Shown: piece by piece, positions 50,035 through 59,838 of the stretch | How positions within the stretch are numbered: the stretch's first letter is position 1 | Layout of the letters: every line of letters starts with the position of its first letter | Assembly: GCF_947492405.1 (NCBI RefSeq) | Contig: NZ_CANLMP010000004.1 | Coordinates: 124,001 to 188,000, forward strand | Reading direction: 5' to 3' | DNA from: an uncultured Aquimarina sp. | GTDB lineage: Bacteria; Bacteroidota; Bacteroidia; Flavobacteriales; Flavobacteriaceae | DNA length: 64,000 bases | Translations under genes and position numbers: made by a program | Notes under the pieces: generated by a model | Database searches by the model: none | What the model was told of the DNA's origin: nothing | The model's input: the letters and a program-made list of their open reading frames with translations, nothing else

Positions 50035-51375
50035 TTAGATTTCTCTATTTATATCAAAAGCTTCTAATTCATCTCCTACTTTACGTAAAAAAGAGCCTCC
50101 TAAAAACCCGTCTACTACTCGATGATCAAAGGATAATGATAAATACATCATACTTCTGATTGCTATTTCATCTCCTTTTTCTGTGGTAATTACTTCCGGT
50201 CTTTTCTTGATTATTCCTAATGCAAGAATGGCAACTTCTGGTTGATTGATGATAGGTGTTCCCATTAAACTTCCAAAAGTTCCTACGTTAGAAATCGTAA
50301 ACGTACTGCCACCTATTTCATCCGGTTTCAATGCGTTATTTCTTGCGCTAGTTGCTAAATGATTTACATTTTTGGCTAAACCTAATAAGTTTTTTTCATC
50401 TGCATTTCTTACAACAGGCACTATCAAATTACCACTAGGTAATGCTGTTGCCATACCTATATTGATATTTTTATGAGCTATAATTTTTTTACCATCTACT
50501 GATACGTTAATCATTGGATACTCCTGAATTGCTTTTGCCACTGCTTCTACAAAAATTGGAGTGAATGTTAATTTCTCACCATGCTTTTCTAAAAATTCGT
50601 GCTTCGCTTTATTCCTCCAATTCACCATATTCGTAACATCTACCTCTATATAACTGGTAACATGTGGTGATGTCTGTTTAGAATAGACCATATGATCCGC
50701 AATCATGGTTCGCATACGATCCATTTCTACGATACGATCTTTTCCTTCTACATAAGAAATTGGAGGTGGATTATAGGACGGCCTAGGCGCAAGTGGTTGT
50801 GGTCTACTAGGTAATGGATACTTTCTATTTTTAAGATATAGCATTACATCGCTCTTACGAATTCTACATCCATCTCCGGTACCAGCTATACTCTGAACTT
50901 CTTCTATAGTCAAGTTTTCTTTTTGCGCAATACTGATTACTAAGGGAGAAAGGAACCCGTCATTGTCCCCAGAATTCTTAATCTTGAAATCAGAATTAGA
51001 TATTCCACGAGCAACACTTCTTGAGGCTGTTTGTTCTGTTTTAATATTCTCCTTTGCTAATCTCCCCCTCTGTGCGCCTTTGGTGGACATCTCCCCCTCC
51101 AGAAGGGGAGAATCTTCTTTCTTTATAGTTGGATTAGTTGCTTCAATAATAGCGATCACCCGGCCTATTTCAACTACTTCGTTCGGCTCAAAAAGTATTT
51201 CGGAAATAACTCCTGTACAAGGTGCAGGTACTTCAGAATCTACTTTATCCGTAGCTACTTCAAGAATGGTTTCATCCTCTTCCACGGTATCACCTACATT
51301 CTTTAACCAATTAAGAATGGTAGCTTCTGATATACTCTCGCCCATTTTGGGCATTTTTAATTCTATTCTAGACAT
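50035..51375 (-). CDS. Branched-chain 2-oxo acid dehydrogenase E2 with repeat-derived linker
   Basis: 446 residues. Lipoyl domain (residues 1-80, EVATDKVDSEV with the lipoyl Lys), a peripheral subunit-binding domain (about 140-180, LVISIAQKENLTIEEVQSIAGTG), and a CAT-like catalytic domain (about 215-446) ending in SLSFDHRVVDGFLGG with the catalytic His. The linker near residues 88-112 includes LEGEMSTKGAQRGRLAK, read from a palindromic repeat (CTCCCCCTC...GAGGGGGAG) lying in frame. The linker tolerates insertion, so the enzyme is probably functional. Confidence 0.9.
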   Translation of the reverse strand: MSRIELKMPKMGESISEATILNWLKNVGDTVEEDETILEVATDKVDSEVPAPCTGVISEILFEPNEVVEIGRVIAIIEATNPTIKKEDSPLLEGEMSTKGAQRGRLAKENIKTEQTASRSVARGISNSDFKIKNSGDNDGFLSPLVISIAQKENLTIEEVQSIAGTGDGCRIRKSDVMLYLKNRKYPLPSRPQPLAPRPSYNPPPISYVEGKDRIVEMDRMRTMIADHMVYSKQTSPHVTSYIEVDVTNMVNWRNKAKHEFLEKHGEKLTFTPIFVEAVAKAIQEYPMINVSVDGKKIIAHKNINIGMATALPSGNLIVPVVRNADEKNLLGLAKNVNHLATSARNNALKPDEIGGSTFTISNVGTFGSLMGTPIINQPEVAILALGIIKKRPEVITTEKGDEIAIRSMMYLSLSFDHRVVDGFLGGSFLRKVGDELEAFDINREI

Positions 51376-51464
51376 TTTGGTTAACTAATGTTCGTTAGTT
51401 TTTATTTTTTGACTTTTTTAATTTATAAACTCCTCCATAATGGATCTCAGATCAAGTCTGGGAT

Positions 51465-51495
51465 GACAACACTTCGACAAGCTCAGTGTGACATC
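51465..51495 (+). repeat. Interspersed repeat between E2 and paaY
   Basis: ACACTTCGACAAGCTCAGTGTGACA, a copy of the repeat seen at 25860, 61590 and 63855. Confidence 0.6.
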
Positions 51496-51508
51496 AAGGT
51501 AAATTATA

Positions 51509-52105
51509 TTACTTGTTTTTAAATTCTTCTAAAGTTTTATAAAACGCTTCTTGCGTTGGTCTATCTTTAGGTACTTCTCTTAATGGTTCTACTTCTTGTA
51601 ATGATTCAAAACAATCTGCAGGTAATTGCTTGTATAACTTTGTTCCTTTCGTTTTCCAGTTAATCATCTCATCGCTTACCTCTTTTATTGTCTTCGCTGG
51701 GTTTCCAACGATCAAACTTCGTTTCGGGAAAATGGTATTTGCTTTCACAAAAGACATGGCTCCAACAATACATTCATCTCCAATTTCTGCATCATCCATG
51801 ATAACGCTATTCATTCCAATCAGACAATTACGTCCTAGATTAGCTCCGTGAATTACAGCTCCGTGACCTACGTGTGCACTTTCTTTAAGCACCATAGATT
51901 TACCAGGAAACATATGTACGGTACAATTTTCTTGTACATTCACTCCATCTTCTAGGATGATTTCGCCCCAATCTCCGCGAATAGCTGCTCCAGGACCGAT
52001 GTAACAGTTCTTGCCAATAATAACATTACCTGTTACTGCGGCTAACGGATGTACGAAACTACTTTCGTGTACTACGGGTATATATCCTTTGAAGCTATAA
52101 ATCAT
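51509..52105 (-). CDS. paaY: PaaY-like gamma-carbonic anhydrase family protein
   Basis: 198 residues of left-handed beta-helix hexapeptide repeats (GNVIIGKNCYIGPGAAIRGDWGEIIL..., quoted in pieces) with three conserved His (VHESSFVHP, CTVHM, HVGHGAVIHGA). PaaY-type proteins accompany phenylacetate genes and are thought to act as thioesterases protecting CoA. It lies just downstream of the paa cluster and shares its strand. The symbol is by similarity and context. Confidence 0.75.
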   Translation of the reverse strand: MIYSFKGYIPVVHESSFVHPLAAVTGNVIIGKNCYIGPGAAIRGDWGEIILEDGVNVQENCTVHMFPGKSMVLKESAHVGHGAVIHGANLGRNCLIGMNSVIMDDAEIGDECIVGAMSFVKANTIFPKRSLIVGNPAKTIKEVSDEMINWKTKGTKLYKQLPADCFESLQEVEPLREVPKDRPTQEAFYKTLEEFKNK

Positions 52106-52108
52106 AAT

Positions 52109-52450
52109 TTATTCCTGCGTAGGCAGGGATCTTTTAATTTTATAAACTGAATTAACACTATTAGACCAATTTAAAGAAATGTCTATCCAAGTAGGGTTCA
52201 TATCATTTATTAAATTGTCCTTCCATTCTCTTTTCCATTTCTTCATTTGTTTTTCTCTTTTGGAAGCTTCAGACCCATTTTCTAATTCTTCAAAATATAC
52301 TAATTTGTTACAATTGTATCTTGCTGTCAATGACTTTTTATAAACTTTGTTTTTATGCTCTAATACCCTTGCTTCCAAATCATCAGTACATCCTATATAT
52401 ATAACTTTATTGGATTTATTTGCCATTATATAGATATACCAATGTTTCAT
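52109..52450 (-). CDS. GIY-YIG domain protein (UPF0213-like)
   Basis: 113 residues. WYIYIMANKSNKVIYIGCTDDL (in pieces: YIYIM and IYIGCTDDLEARV) is the GIY-YIG signature with a Tyr and an Arg at catalytic positions, followed by KWKREWKDNLI. Such small proteins are widespread and mobile-looking, often between unrelated genes. It is inserted between paaY and an enoyl-CoA hydratase gene and is flanked by palindromic repeats (52.11 and 52.46 kb). Function unknown; could be a nuclease remnant. Confidence 0.8.
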   Translation of the reverse strand: MKHWYIYIMANKSNKVIYIGCTDDLEARVLEHKNKVYKKSLTARYNCNKLVYFEELENGSEASKREKQMKKWKREWKDNLINDMNPTWIDISLNWSNSVNSVYKIKRSLPTQE

Positions 52451-52486
52451 TATTACTTCATTACAGATTCCTGCCTCCGCAGGAAT

Positions 52487-53239
52487 TTACCTAAACCGTT
52501 TTAATGTTTCTTTTGTAAAATCAGATAACACCAATCGTCCACTTATTACTGCTCTATCAGCTAACATCGTATCCCAATGCTCTGTTCCTTCCCAAAAGGC
52601 TTTCTTCATATCTCTCATGGCTTCAGGATTATAAGTACATAAATGTTCCGCAAATTCTTTCACTTCTGCATCCAATGTTTCTGTATCTTCAAAAACCTTC
52701 GTGAATAACCCTTTATCTTTAGCCCATTCAGCATCATAAAATGAATTGGCATCAATCGCTATTTGCGTCATTGCAGACAATCCAATTTTACGTTCTACTG
52801 CTGGTCCAACTACAAAGGGACCAATTCCTACATTCAACTCGCTTAGCTTAATGGAAGCAAATTTTGTAGCCATACAATAATCTGTGGCAGATGCAACTCC
52901 TACACCACCTCCAACAGTTTTACCCTGTACGCGTCCAATAATAAATTTTGGACAGGTACGCATGGCATTAATCACATTGGCAAAGCCTGAGAAAAAAACT
53001 TTACCTGATTCCGCATCATTAATGTTGATCAATTCTTTGAAACTTGCTCCCGCACAAAAGGTTCTATCTCCTCCACTTTTTAGTACAATAACTTTAATTT
53101 CATCATTGTTTCCTGCCTCCGTAATTGTTTGTGCTAGTTTTGCCAAAATATCTCCTGGTAATGAATTATGTGCTGGATGAAAGAACTCTATTGTTCCCAC
53201 TCCGTTTTCTATGTCTATGTTTACGTATGGTGCTGTCAT
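52487..53239 (-). CDS. Enoyl-CoA hydratase/isomerase family protein (PaaF-like)
   Basis: 250 residues from ATG 53239 (MTAPYVNIDIENG); a GTG three codons upstream is less likely. Crotonase motifs: AFCAGASFKEL near residue 65 and GGGVGVASATDYCMA near 115, with the conserved Glu region in SELNVGIGPFVVGPA. It is in line with PaaF (2,3-dehydroadipyl-CoA hydratase) by position, but the family is broad. A palindromic repeat (CCCTCTCCTTTTAAAGGAGAGGG) lies before its start at 53250-53272. Confidence 0.8.
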   Translation of the reverse strand: MTAPYVNIDIENGVGTIEFFHPAHNSLPGDILAKLAQTITEAGNNDEIKVIVLKSGGDRTFCAGASFKELININDAESGKVFFSGFANVINAMRTCPKFIIGRVQGKTVGGGVGVASATDYCMATKFASIKLSELNVGIGPFVVGPAVERKIGLSAMTQIAIDANSFYDAEWAKDKGLFTKVFEDTETLDAEVKEFAEHLCTYNPEAMRDMKKAFWEGTEHWDTMLADRAVISGRLVLSDFTKETLKRFR

Positions 53240-53325
53240 GAACCTCACCCCAACCCTCTCCTTTTAAAGGAGAGGGAGTTTTAGGGTCTTTTATTTAAAT
53301 TTTAAACTTCAATTCTTAATTCCAA

Positions 53326-55824
53326 TTAATCTAATAACCCAAATTGTTCAAAGTGATGATTCAAGTGTTTTACATTCAAAAGATCCCATTCGAACTTATT
53401 CATTTCTCCAAATACTGCATTCTTCGTAATTGCTTCAGGGTTTTCTCTGAAATAAGTTTCAAATTCATCCATTGCTTCTAACAATTTTATTTTGGCTGTT
53501 GCTAAATCTTCATGAGCCAAATCTTCTAATGTTCCTTCTTTCATTAAAGGGTGCTTATGTCCTTTTGGCATTGGTTTATGGTTGTATACCATTTCCTGAA
53601 CTTTCTCCATATACTTCTCTGGTGTTGCTATTTGAAAATCCTGAATCTCTCCTGCACCAATTCGTATCGTTTTCTCTATATGCTCTAACATATGCTGTGG
53701 AGTCATTGTTCCCCATTTAGGTTTAGCTTCTTCTGTTAGCTTTGCTAAATATCCCTCAATATTTGCTCTATCTACTTGTACAAATGGTGATTTCTTTTGT
53801 ACCATCGTCAAAATTGTAGCAATTGCTGCTAATTCGTCGTCTTGATCAAATACCTCAACAAACCATTTTGCAATTCCACTTGGTAATTCTTTACCTCGAT
53901 GATCGCGATCAATTTTTTGTTTACATGTTAATCTGACATACACTGTATCATTATGATAAATAGGTCTTAAAAATCTACATTCCTCTAACCCATAATTGGC
54001 TGCAACGGGTCCTTTATTAGGATATACAAACAACCCTGCAGCTGCTGCCAAGATAAAATATCCATGTGCAGTTCGTTTTTCGAAAATACTTCCTTCTAAA
54101 GAAGTAATATCTGTATGAGCGTAAAAATGATCCCATGTCAGATTTCCAAAGTTTATAATATCTGTATCGGTTATTGTGCGTTTATGTGTTTTGAGCGACA
54201 TTCCTGGCTGGATATCTTCCCAATGATATGCAAATGGATGTTTATCTGATTCTTTATACTTTGAATTTGCCTGATAAATTCCAGTTACTTCTGTTAAGGT
54301 TGTTGGTGTTCCTTGTATTGCACATCGCTGCATATAGTGCTTAATTCCGCGCATTCCACCCATTTCTTCTCCACCTCCTGCTCTTCCTGGTCCTCCATGC
54401 GTAAGCATTGGTAATGGTGAACCGTGCCCTGTACTTTGCTTTGCATTTTCTCTATTACCAACCAAAATACGACCGTGATGTGAAGCTGCTCCCACTACAT
54501 ATTTTTTAGCTATCTGATCATCATATGTAAATATAGAAGATACTAAAGATCCTTTTCCCATCTGGGATAAGGTAATTGCATTTTCTAACGTATCATAAGG
54601 CATTATGGTTGATACTGGACCAAAGGCTTCAATCTCATGAACATTAATATGCTGAAACGGATTGTCTTGTCTCATCAAAATCGGACTCACAAAGGCTCCT
54701 TTTTGTGCATCTGCTCCTACTGTTTCGATTTTATCGAGATCACCATATACAATTTGAGCAGTTTTAGCTATTTCGGAAACATTATTCCTAAAACTTTCTA
54801 CTTGTTGCTTACTTGCTAATGCTCCCATTCTGACTTCTTTCAATCGTGGATCACCAATGGTTACTTTGTCCAATTGTTTTCCTAAAGCTATTTGTACATC
54901 TTCAATAAGTTTTGATGGTACAATAATTCTGCGTATTGCGGTACATTTCTGACCAGTCTTCACGGTCATTTCTTTTCGAACTTCTTTAACAAATAAATCA
55001 AACTCCGGAGTTCCAGGCACAGCATCCTCTCCAAGAATACAAGCATTTAATGAATCTGCTTCCATAGTGAATGGAACTGATTCTTCTATCAATCTAGGAT
55101 GTGCTTTTAATATTCTTCCTGTATGAGCAGAACCTGTAAAGGTTACTACATCCTGAGAAGCAACTGTATCTAAAATGTTTTTAGTCATTCCACTTAACAA
55201 TTGCAAGGATCCTTCAGGTAAAATTCCAGAATCTACGATAACCCTTACGACTGCTTCAGTAAGATATGCCGTTTGTGGAGCTGGTAAAACCACTGCCGGC
55301 ATTCCTGCCATCCAATTCACTGCACATTTTTCAAGCATTCCCCAAATTGGGAAATTAAAGGCATTGATATGAACAGCCACACCTTGTTTTGGCACCAAAA
55401 TGTGATGTGCCATAAATCTTCCGCCTCTTGATAAATCAATTGGATCACCTTCTACATGATAGGATTGATTGGGGAATAATTTACGTAAAGATGCATTGGC
55501 AAAAAGATTACCAAAACCTCCTTCTATATCTATCCAGCTATCTACACGTGTAGCACCTGTCCTATAACTTAGTTCATAAAATTGTTCTTTTCTTTTGGTA
55601 AGATACAGTGCTAGTGATTTAAGCATGTTTCCTCGTTCCTGAAAAGTCATTTTTCTAAGAATCTCTCCTCCTTTGGTTCTACCATATTGTAACACCTCAG
55701 GAATATCTAATCCTTGTGTTGTAGATAACCCAATAGGATCTCCTGTAACAGCATCGTGCATTACTAATCCATCTCCTGAACCGGTTGTCCATTTTCCGTT
55801 TATGTAACTTTCTAATACATTCAT
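53326..55824 (-). CDS. paaZ: PaaZ bifunctional hydrolase/dehydrogenase with extra C-terminal domain
   Basis: 832 residues, longer than the usual 680 or so. Residues 1-530 are the aldehyde dehydrogenase part (catalytic Cys in GQKCTAIRR, near 292; Glu in TMEADSLN, near 255); about 545-680 form the MaoC-like hydratase that opens oxepin-CoA ([15 protein letters not shown]). From about 690 an added domain ([31 protein letters not shown]) resembles DUF1569/DinB-like four-helix proteins with His ligands. The enzyme acts in ring cleavage of phenylacetate. Role of the fusion unknown. Confidence 0.9.
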   Translation of the reverse strand: MNVLESYINGKWTTGSGDGLVMHDAVTGDPIGLSTTQGLDIPEVLQYGRTKGGEILRKMTFQERGNMLKSLALYLTKRKEQFYELSYRTGATRVDSWIDIEGGFGNLFANASLRKLFPNQSYHVEGDPIDLSRGGRFMAHHILVPKQGVAVHINAFNFPIWGMLEKCAVNWMAGMPAVVLPAPQTAYLTEAVVRVIVDSGILPEGSLQLLSGMTKNILDTVASQDVVTFTGSAHTGRILKAHPRLIEESVPFTMEADSLNACILGEDAVPGTPEFDLFVKEVRKEMTVKTGQKCTAIRRIIVPSKLIEDVQIALGKQLDKVTIGDPRLKEVRMGALASKQQVESFRNNVSEIAKTAQIVYGDLDKIETVGADAQKGAFVSPILMRQDNPFQHINVHEIEAFGPVSTIMPYDTLENAITLSQMGKGSLVSSIFTYDDQIAKKYVVGAASHHGRILVGNRENAKQSTGHGSPLPMLTHGGPGRAGGGEEMGGMRGIKHYMQRCAIQGTPTTLTEVTGIYQANSKYKESDKHPFAYHWEDIQPGMSLKTHKRTITDTDIINFGNLTWDHFYAHTDITSLEGSIFEKRTAHGYFILAAAAGLFVYPNKGPVAANYGLEECRFLRPIYHNDTVYVRLTCKQKIDRDHRGKELPSGIAKWFVEVFDQDDELAAIATILTMVQKKSPFVQVDRANIEGYLAKLTEEAKPKWGTMTPQHMLEHIEKTIRIGAGEIQDFQIATPEKYMEKVQEMVYNHKPMPKGHKHPLMKEGTLEDLAHEDLATAKIKLLEAMDEFETYFRENPEAITKNAVFGEMNKFEWDLLNVKHLNHHFEQFGLLD

Positions 55825-56200
55825 ATTAAAATATTTCTTTATTATCTAATGATTTCTTTTTTGCATTGCCCAAAAAAGAAACAAAAAAGTCTAGTCTTAA
55901 GAAATTTCAACTAAAAATTTCGTTCTCTTCACTAAATTAAATGAAGCCTTATTACTAGTTTGAACTTTCTTTTGATCAATTATGTTTTGAAGCAGCTTAT
56001 TCATTCTAACATTTTGCGAATTTAATTTTTACGTTCTATTCACTTCATTTTTTTACGTTGAAGTTTCTTAGGACGTTTTTATTCTATCCTTTAAAATTGC
56101 TCACGCTAATTTATTTTCAAAAACACTATCTTCAATTTTAACTACTTTATTTTGGATTCCAGTTTTCACTAGAATAACCAATGATGCATTATATATATCT
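55825..56200 (-). other. Intergenic region between paaZ and paaJ
   Basis: 376 bases without an ORF. It carries CATTGCCCAAAAAAGAAACA-type AT-rich sequence but no terminator, repeat or tRNA I can support. Confidence 0.4.
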
Positions 56201-57412
56201 TTAAAAATTGACATTCTCTATTACACAAGCATATCCTTGTCCAACTCCAACGCACATGGTGATTAGTGCATATCTTTTATTTTGTTCTTGTAATTCTAAG
56301 GCTGCAGAGTAGGCAATTCTAGTTCCTGTTACTCCCAACGGATGTCCAATCGCAATGGATCCTCCGTTAGGATTAATTCTCGGATCGTCATCTTTTAATC
56401 CCCATTCTCTGATGCAGGCTAATGCTTGTGAAGCAAAAGCTTCATTGAGTTCAATCACATCAATATCGGCCATTGTGATTCCAGCTTTTTCTAATGCTTT
56501 ATTAGAAGCCTGAACCGGACCAATACCCATAATTCTGGGTTCTACTCCTACCACTGCTGAACTTACAATTCGAGCGATTGGATTAAGATTGTATTTTTTA
56601 ACGGCTTCTTCGGAAGCTATTATTGTTGCTGCAGCTCCATCATTCAATCCTGATGCATTTCCTGCAGTTACACTTCCATCTTTTTTGAATGCCGGACGTA
56701 ACTTACCTAATACTTCCTTGGTAGTAGTTGGCTTGATAAATTCATCTTTAGAAAACTGAATTGGATCTTTTTTTCTTTGTGGAATCTCCACAGTTGTAAT
56801 TTCTTTTGCTAGTCTTCCGGATTCTTGCGCTTTAGTGGCTTTCATCTGGCTCCAATATGCAAAAGCATCTTGATCTTCTCTGGATATATTGTATTTTTCT
56901 ACCAAATTCTCTGCAGTAGTCCCCATCCCATCTGTTCCATATAGTTCGTGCATCTTCTTGTTTACAAAACGCCATCCGAAACTAGAGTCATACATTTTAG
57001 AATCATTACCAAATGCTGAAGAAGGTTTTGCTATTACATATGGTCCACGTGTCATATTTTCTACTCCACCTGAAATAAAAAGATCGCCATCTCCTGCTTT
57101 AATAGCTCTATTAGCTTGCACAATAGCTGATAAACCCGAACTACATAATCGATTAATCGTCTCACCAGGTACCGTAAAAGGAAGTCCTGCTAACAATAGT
57201 GACATTCTTGCTACATTACGATTATCTTCTCCTGCTTGGTTTGCACATCCCATAATCACATCATCATAAGCTTCCTTGGGGATATTAGGGTTTTTCTTAA
57301 CCAATTCTTTAATTACCAAAGCTCCTAAATCATCTGTTCTGACAGCTGACAAGGTTCCTTTATAGCTTCCTATCGGAGTTCTAACTCCATCTATTATATA
57401 TGCTTCTTTCAT
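56201..57412 (-). CDS. paaJ: Thiolase, 3-oxoadipyl-CoA/acetyl-CoA acyltransferase
   Basis: 403 residues. Catalytic Cys in NRLCSSGLSAI (near residue 90), His in GHPLGVTGTR (near 360), and CVGVGQGYACVIE with the second Cys (near 390), plus the substrate loop NEAFASQ. Its place in the paa cluster makes 3-oxoadipyl-CoA/3-oxo-5,6-dehydrosuberyl-CoA thiolase likely. It releases acetyl-CoA and succinyl-CoA in the last step. Confidence 0.88.
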   Translation of the reverse strand: MKEAYIIDGVRTPIGSYKGTLSAVRTDDLGALVIKELVKKNPNIPKEAYDDVIMGCANQAGEDNRNVARMSLLLAGLPFTVPGETINRLCSSGLSAIVQANRAIKAGDGDLFISGGVENMTRGPYVIAKPSSAFGNDSKMYDSSFGWRFVNKKMHELYGTDGMGTTAENLVEKYNISREDQDAFAYWSQMKATKAQESGRLAKEITTVEIPQRKKDPIQFSKDEFIKPTTTKEVLGKLRPAFKKDGSVTAGNASGLNDGAAATIIASEEAVKKYNLNPIARIVSSAVVGVEPRIMGIGPVQASNKALEKAGITMADIDVIELNEAFASQALACIREWGLKDDDPRINPNGGSIAIGHPLGVTGTRIAYSAALELQEQNKRYALITMCVGVGQGYACVIENVNF

Positions 57413-57454
57413 TTGTAGTCTTTGAGTATGTGAGTTTTTGAGCAGAAAAGTATA

Positions 57455-58000
57455 TTACTTCAACTTTGCTGTTATCACTGATTTTTCTATTAATGGTAAA
57501 TATTTAGATTCTTCCTTTCCCATGAAATAAGAAGATATCATTATTGTTTTTTCTCCTGCTGGTATTGCATACATCATCATGATCATTTTCTCTCCTGTTT
57601 GATCTAGCGTCATTGACTTCTGAACAAGTACTTTTTTGCCTCCTAATTCAACTTCTTTGATTCCTAAAGAAGTTACTCCATTTTGTTCTTCAGGTTCTTT
57701 CATCATTTTTGCTTTGAAAATATCATAAGGCTGGGGCGCTAACATTTTCATTATACCCGCAGACATATCTTCGTTTGCTCGATTTGTCCCGTTATCAATC
57801 ACAAAAACCGTTTCGTCTACCTCCATTACTATTTGATCACTAAAAAGATCTCCCATCGCATTTTGGACTTCCTCTGAAATTTCTTCTTTGGTTTCTGTTA
57901 CAATAGGTTCTGTTCCTTCTAATGTTTCGGTTTTTGATTTGGTTTCCTTTCCACAGGAAATAACCGATAAAAGTGATATTACTACTAAAAAAATTCTCAT
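57455..58000 (-). CDS. Putative lipoprotein between paaI and paaJ
   Basis: About 181 residues from the ATG at 58000: MRIFLVVISLLSVISC is a lipoprotein signal with Cys 16. The longer frame upstream overlaps paaI and is unlikely. The mature part is acidic at first, then a globular domain (TVFVIDNGTNRANEDMSAG, KVLVQKSMTLDQTGEKMIMMMY) not recognised. It shares the paa strand but nothing indicates a catabolic function. Confidence 0.65.
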   Translation of the reverse strand: MRIFLVVISLLSVISCGKETKSKTETLEGTEPIVTETKEEISEEVQNAMGDLFSDQIVMEVDETVFVIDNGTNRANEDMSAGIMKMLAPQPYDIFKAKMMKEPEEQNGVTSLGIKEVELGGKKVLVQKSMTLDQTGEKMIMMMYAIPAGEKTIMISSYFMGKEESKYLPLIEKSVITAKLK

Positions 58001-58032
58001 TAGTTTATGTTCTTTGGTTTTGTGATTACTAG

Positions 58033-58461
58033 TTATTCCCATTCTTTATTGGTTCTATAGACAACTCCTTTAAAAAGCGCCACAATTTGTTCTTCTCTCT
58101 TGACTTCTACGATATTAAATCCAATTTTAGTTTTTGCTATATCGGTCACCGCTTCAGCGGTTAAATAATCTCCTTCTTCTAATGCTTCAATATGATTAAT
58201 GGATGTCTCAATTGAAACTGCATACTTACCATGCGTATTTGCAGAAAAGCCAAAAGCAGTGTCTGCCAAGCTATACGAAATTCCTCCATGAGCTTTACCC
58301 ATACTATTAAGCATTTCCTTTCGGACTGTCATACCTACTTTACATCTTCCTTTTTCTACCTCTAGAACCTCAATCCCTAACCATTGACTAAAAGCATCCT
58401 GACTAAGCATTTTATCTGGAATGGTTTGTGAGTTTTTGAGTATGTGAGCTTTTGAGTTCAT
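58033..58461 (-). CDS. paaI: PaaI-type hydroxyphenylacetyl-CoA thioesterase
   Basis: 142 residues, hotdog fold. KEMLNSMGKAHGGISYSLADTAFGF (the N...HGG...D pattern near residues 48-70) and AKTKIGFNIVEVKREE are typical of PaaI. It frees CoA from dead-end thioesters. The first 17 residues (MNSKAHILKNSQ) come from an intergenic-repeat-like sequence (AAAACTCACATACTCAAAA-type); Met 18 (MLSQDAF) may be the real start. Confidence 0.85.
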   Translation of the reverse strand: MNSKAHILKNSQTIPDKMLSQDAFSQWLGIEVLEVEKGRCKVGMTVRKEMLNSMGKAHGGISYSLADTAFGFSANTHGKYAVSIETSINHIEALEEGDYLTAEAVTDIAKTKIGFNIVEVKREEQIVALFKGVVYRTNKEWE

Positions 58462-58582
58462 TTTTAGTTTTTGAGTATCTGAATTAAGAGTATTTTAAGT
58501 ATTCATTGAATTCTAAAAGTAATAGCTTTAAAATTTCTGTGATCATTTTTCTATATGTAACCTACAACCTCATTCCTCAACG

Positions 58583-59779
58583 CTATGAGAAAAATGTTAT
58601 GTTCTCCCGTTCCATTCTTCTTAAAAGTGGACTGCATCTGTATCTATCCTCGTGATATTCGTTATATAGTTTATCTAGTTTATTAACACACCAATCAATT
58701 CCTTTTTCATCTGCCCAAGACAGTAATCCTTTTGGGTAGTTTACTCCTTTGGTCATGGCATTATCAATATCCTCTGCTGAAGCTATATTCCAGAATAATG
58801 CATCTGCAGCTTCATTAATTAACATGACTAATACTCTATTATATATGTATTGTGAAAGTTCTTCTTTGGATAACTTCTCGACTCCGCTCGAAGTGACAGA
58901 ACTGATTACATTTTGAGATAACATCTTACCTTTCTCATCATAATTATAGTATCCTTTGCCGGATTTTCTTCCCAGATATCCAGCTTCAGATAATCTTTTT
59001 TGAGTAAAAGATGGTTTATACCTTGGGTCAAAATAAAAGGCTTTAAATACTGTTTCGGTCACGGTATAATTGACATCGTTTCCAATGAAATCCATCAGCT
59101 CAAAAGGTCCCATTCTAAAACCTCCTAATTCTTTTAAACTTTTATCAATAGTTTCTATATCGGCCAATCCTTCTTCATAAATACGAAGTGATTCTCCATA
59201 AAAAGGTCTTGCTACGCGATTAACAATAAAGCCTGGTGTATCTTTTGCAATTGCTACTACTTTTTTCCAATCTTTGATAATATTAACAACCTTATTTTTA
59301 ACCTCATCAGAAGTTTGTACAGCAGGAATAATCTCTACCAATTTCATTAGTGGAGCTGGGTTAAAGAAGTGAATTCCTATACATCTTTCTGGTTTTTGTA
59401 ATGAGGAAGCGATAGAAGCAATGGATAATGAAGAAGTATTGGATGCTATAATAGCATCCTCAGAAACATAACTTTCTAATTCTGAAAATACTTTTTTCTT
59501 AATATTTAAATCTTCAATGATCGCTTCAATGGTAAGATTGGTATCACTAAGTTCTTTTAGTGTATTTACATAAGAGATATTTAATTGAATACGCTTTTTT
59601 TCTGTTTCATCAATTCTCCCTTTTTCGATTAAACGAGAAAGAATTTTTTCTAAAGCAAGCTTACTTTTATCTAAAGCTTCCTGCTTAGTATCAAAAACTT
59701 TTACCTTACAGCCAGCAGTAGCTGCCACCTGTGCAATACCACTACCCATTGTCCCGGATCCTATTACGCCTATAATCAT
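58583..59779 (-). CDS. paaH: 3-hydroxyacyl-CoA dehydrogenase with in-frame repeat
   Basis: 398 residues. Rossmann domain (GVIGSGTMGSGIAQVAA at the N-terminus), the catalytic region IHFFNPAPLMKLVEII (near 135), and the C-terminal helical domain (GPFELMDFIGNDVN). PaaH oxidises 3-hydroxyadipyl-CoA. Residues about 295-306 (SSVTSSGVEKL) are encoded by a 29-base stretch identical to the intergenic repeat at 49.97 kb, so the repeat has inserted without breaking the frame. The position lies between domains or in the C-terminal extension, so activity may survive. Confidence 0.88.
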   Translation of the reverse strand: MIIGVIGSGTMGSGIAQVAATAGCKVKVFDTKQEALDKSKLALEKILSRLIEKGRIDETEKKRIQLNISYVNTLKELSDTNLTIEAIIEDLNIKKKVFSELESYVSEDAIIASNTSSLSIASIASSLQKPERCIGIHFFNPAPLMKLVEIIPAVQTSDEVKNKVVNIIKDWKKVVAIAKDTPGFIVNRVARPFYGESLRIYEEGLADIETIDKSLKELGGFRMGPFELMDFIGNDVNYTVTETVFKAFYFDPRYKPSFTQKRLSEAGYLGRKSGKGYYNYDEKGKMLSQNVISSVTSSGVEKLSKEELSQYIYNRVLVMLINEAADALFWNIASAEDIDNAMTKGVNYPKGLLSWADEKGIDWCVNKLDKLYNEYHEDRYRCSPLLRRMERENITFFS

Positions 59780-59838
59780 ATTTTTGATTTAAGAATTACG
59801 ATTTACAATTTTTACATTTATATTTTGTGAATCGTGTT

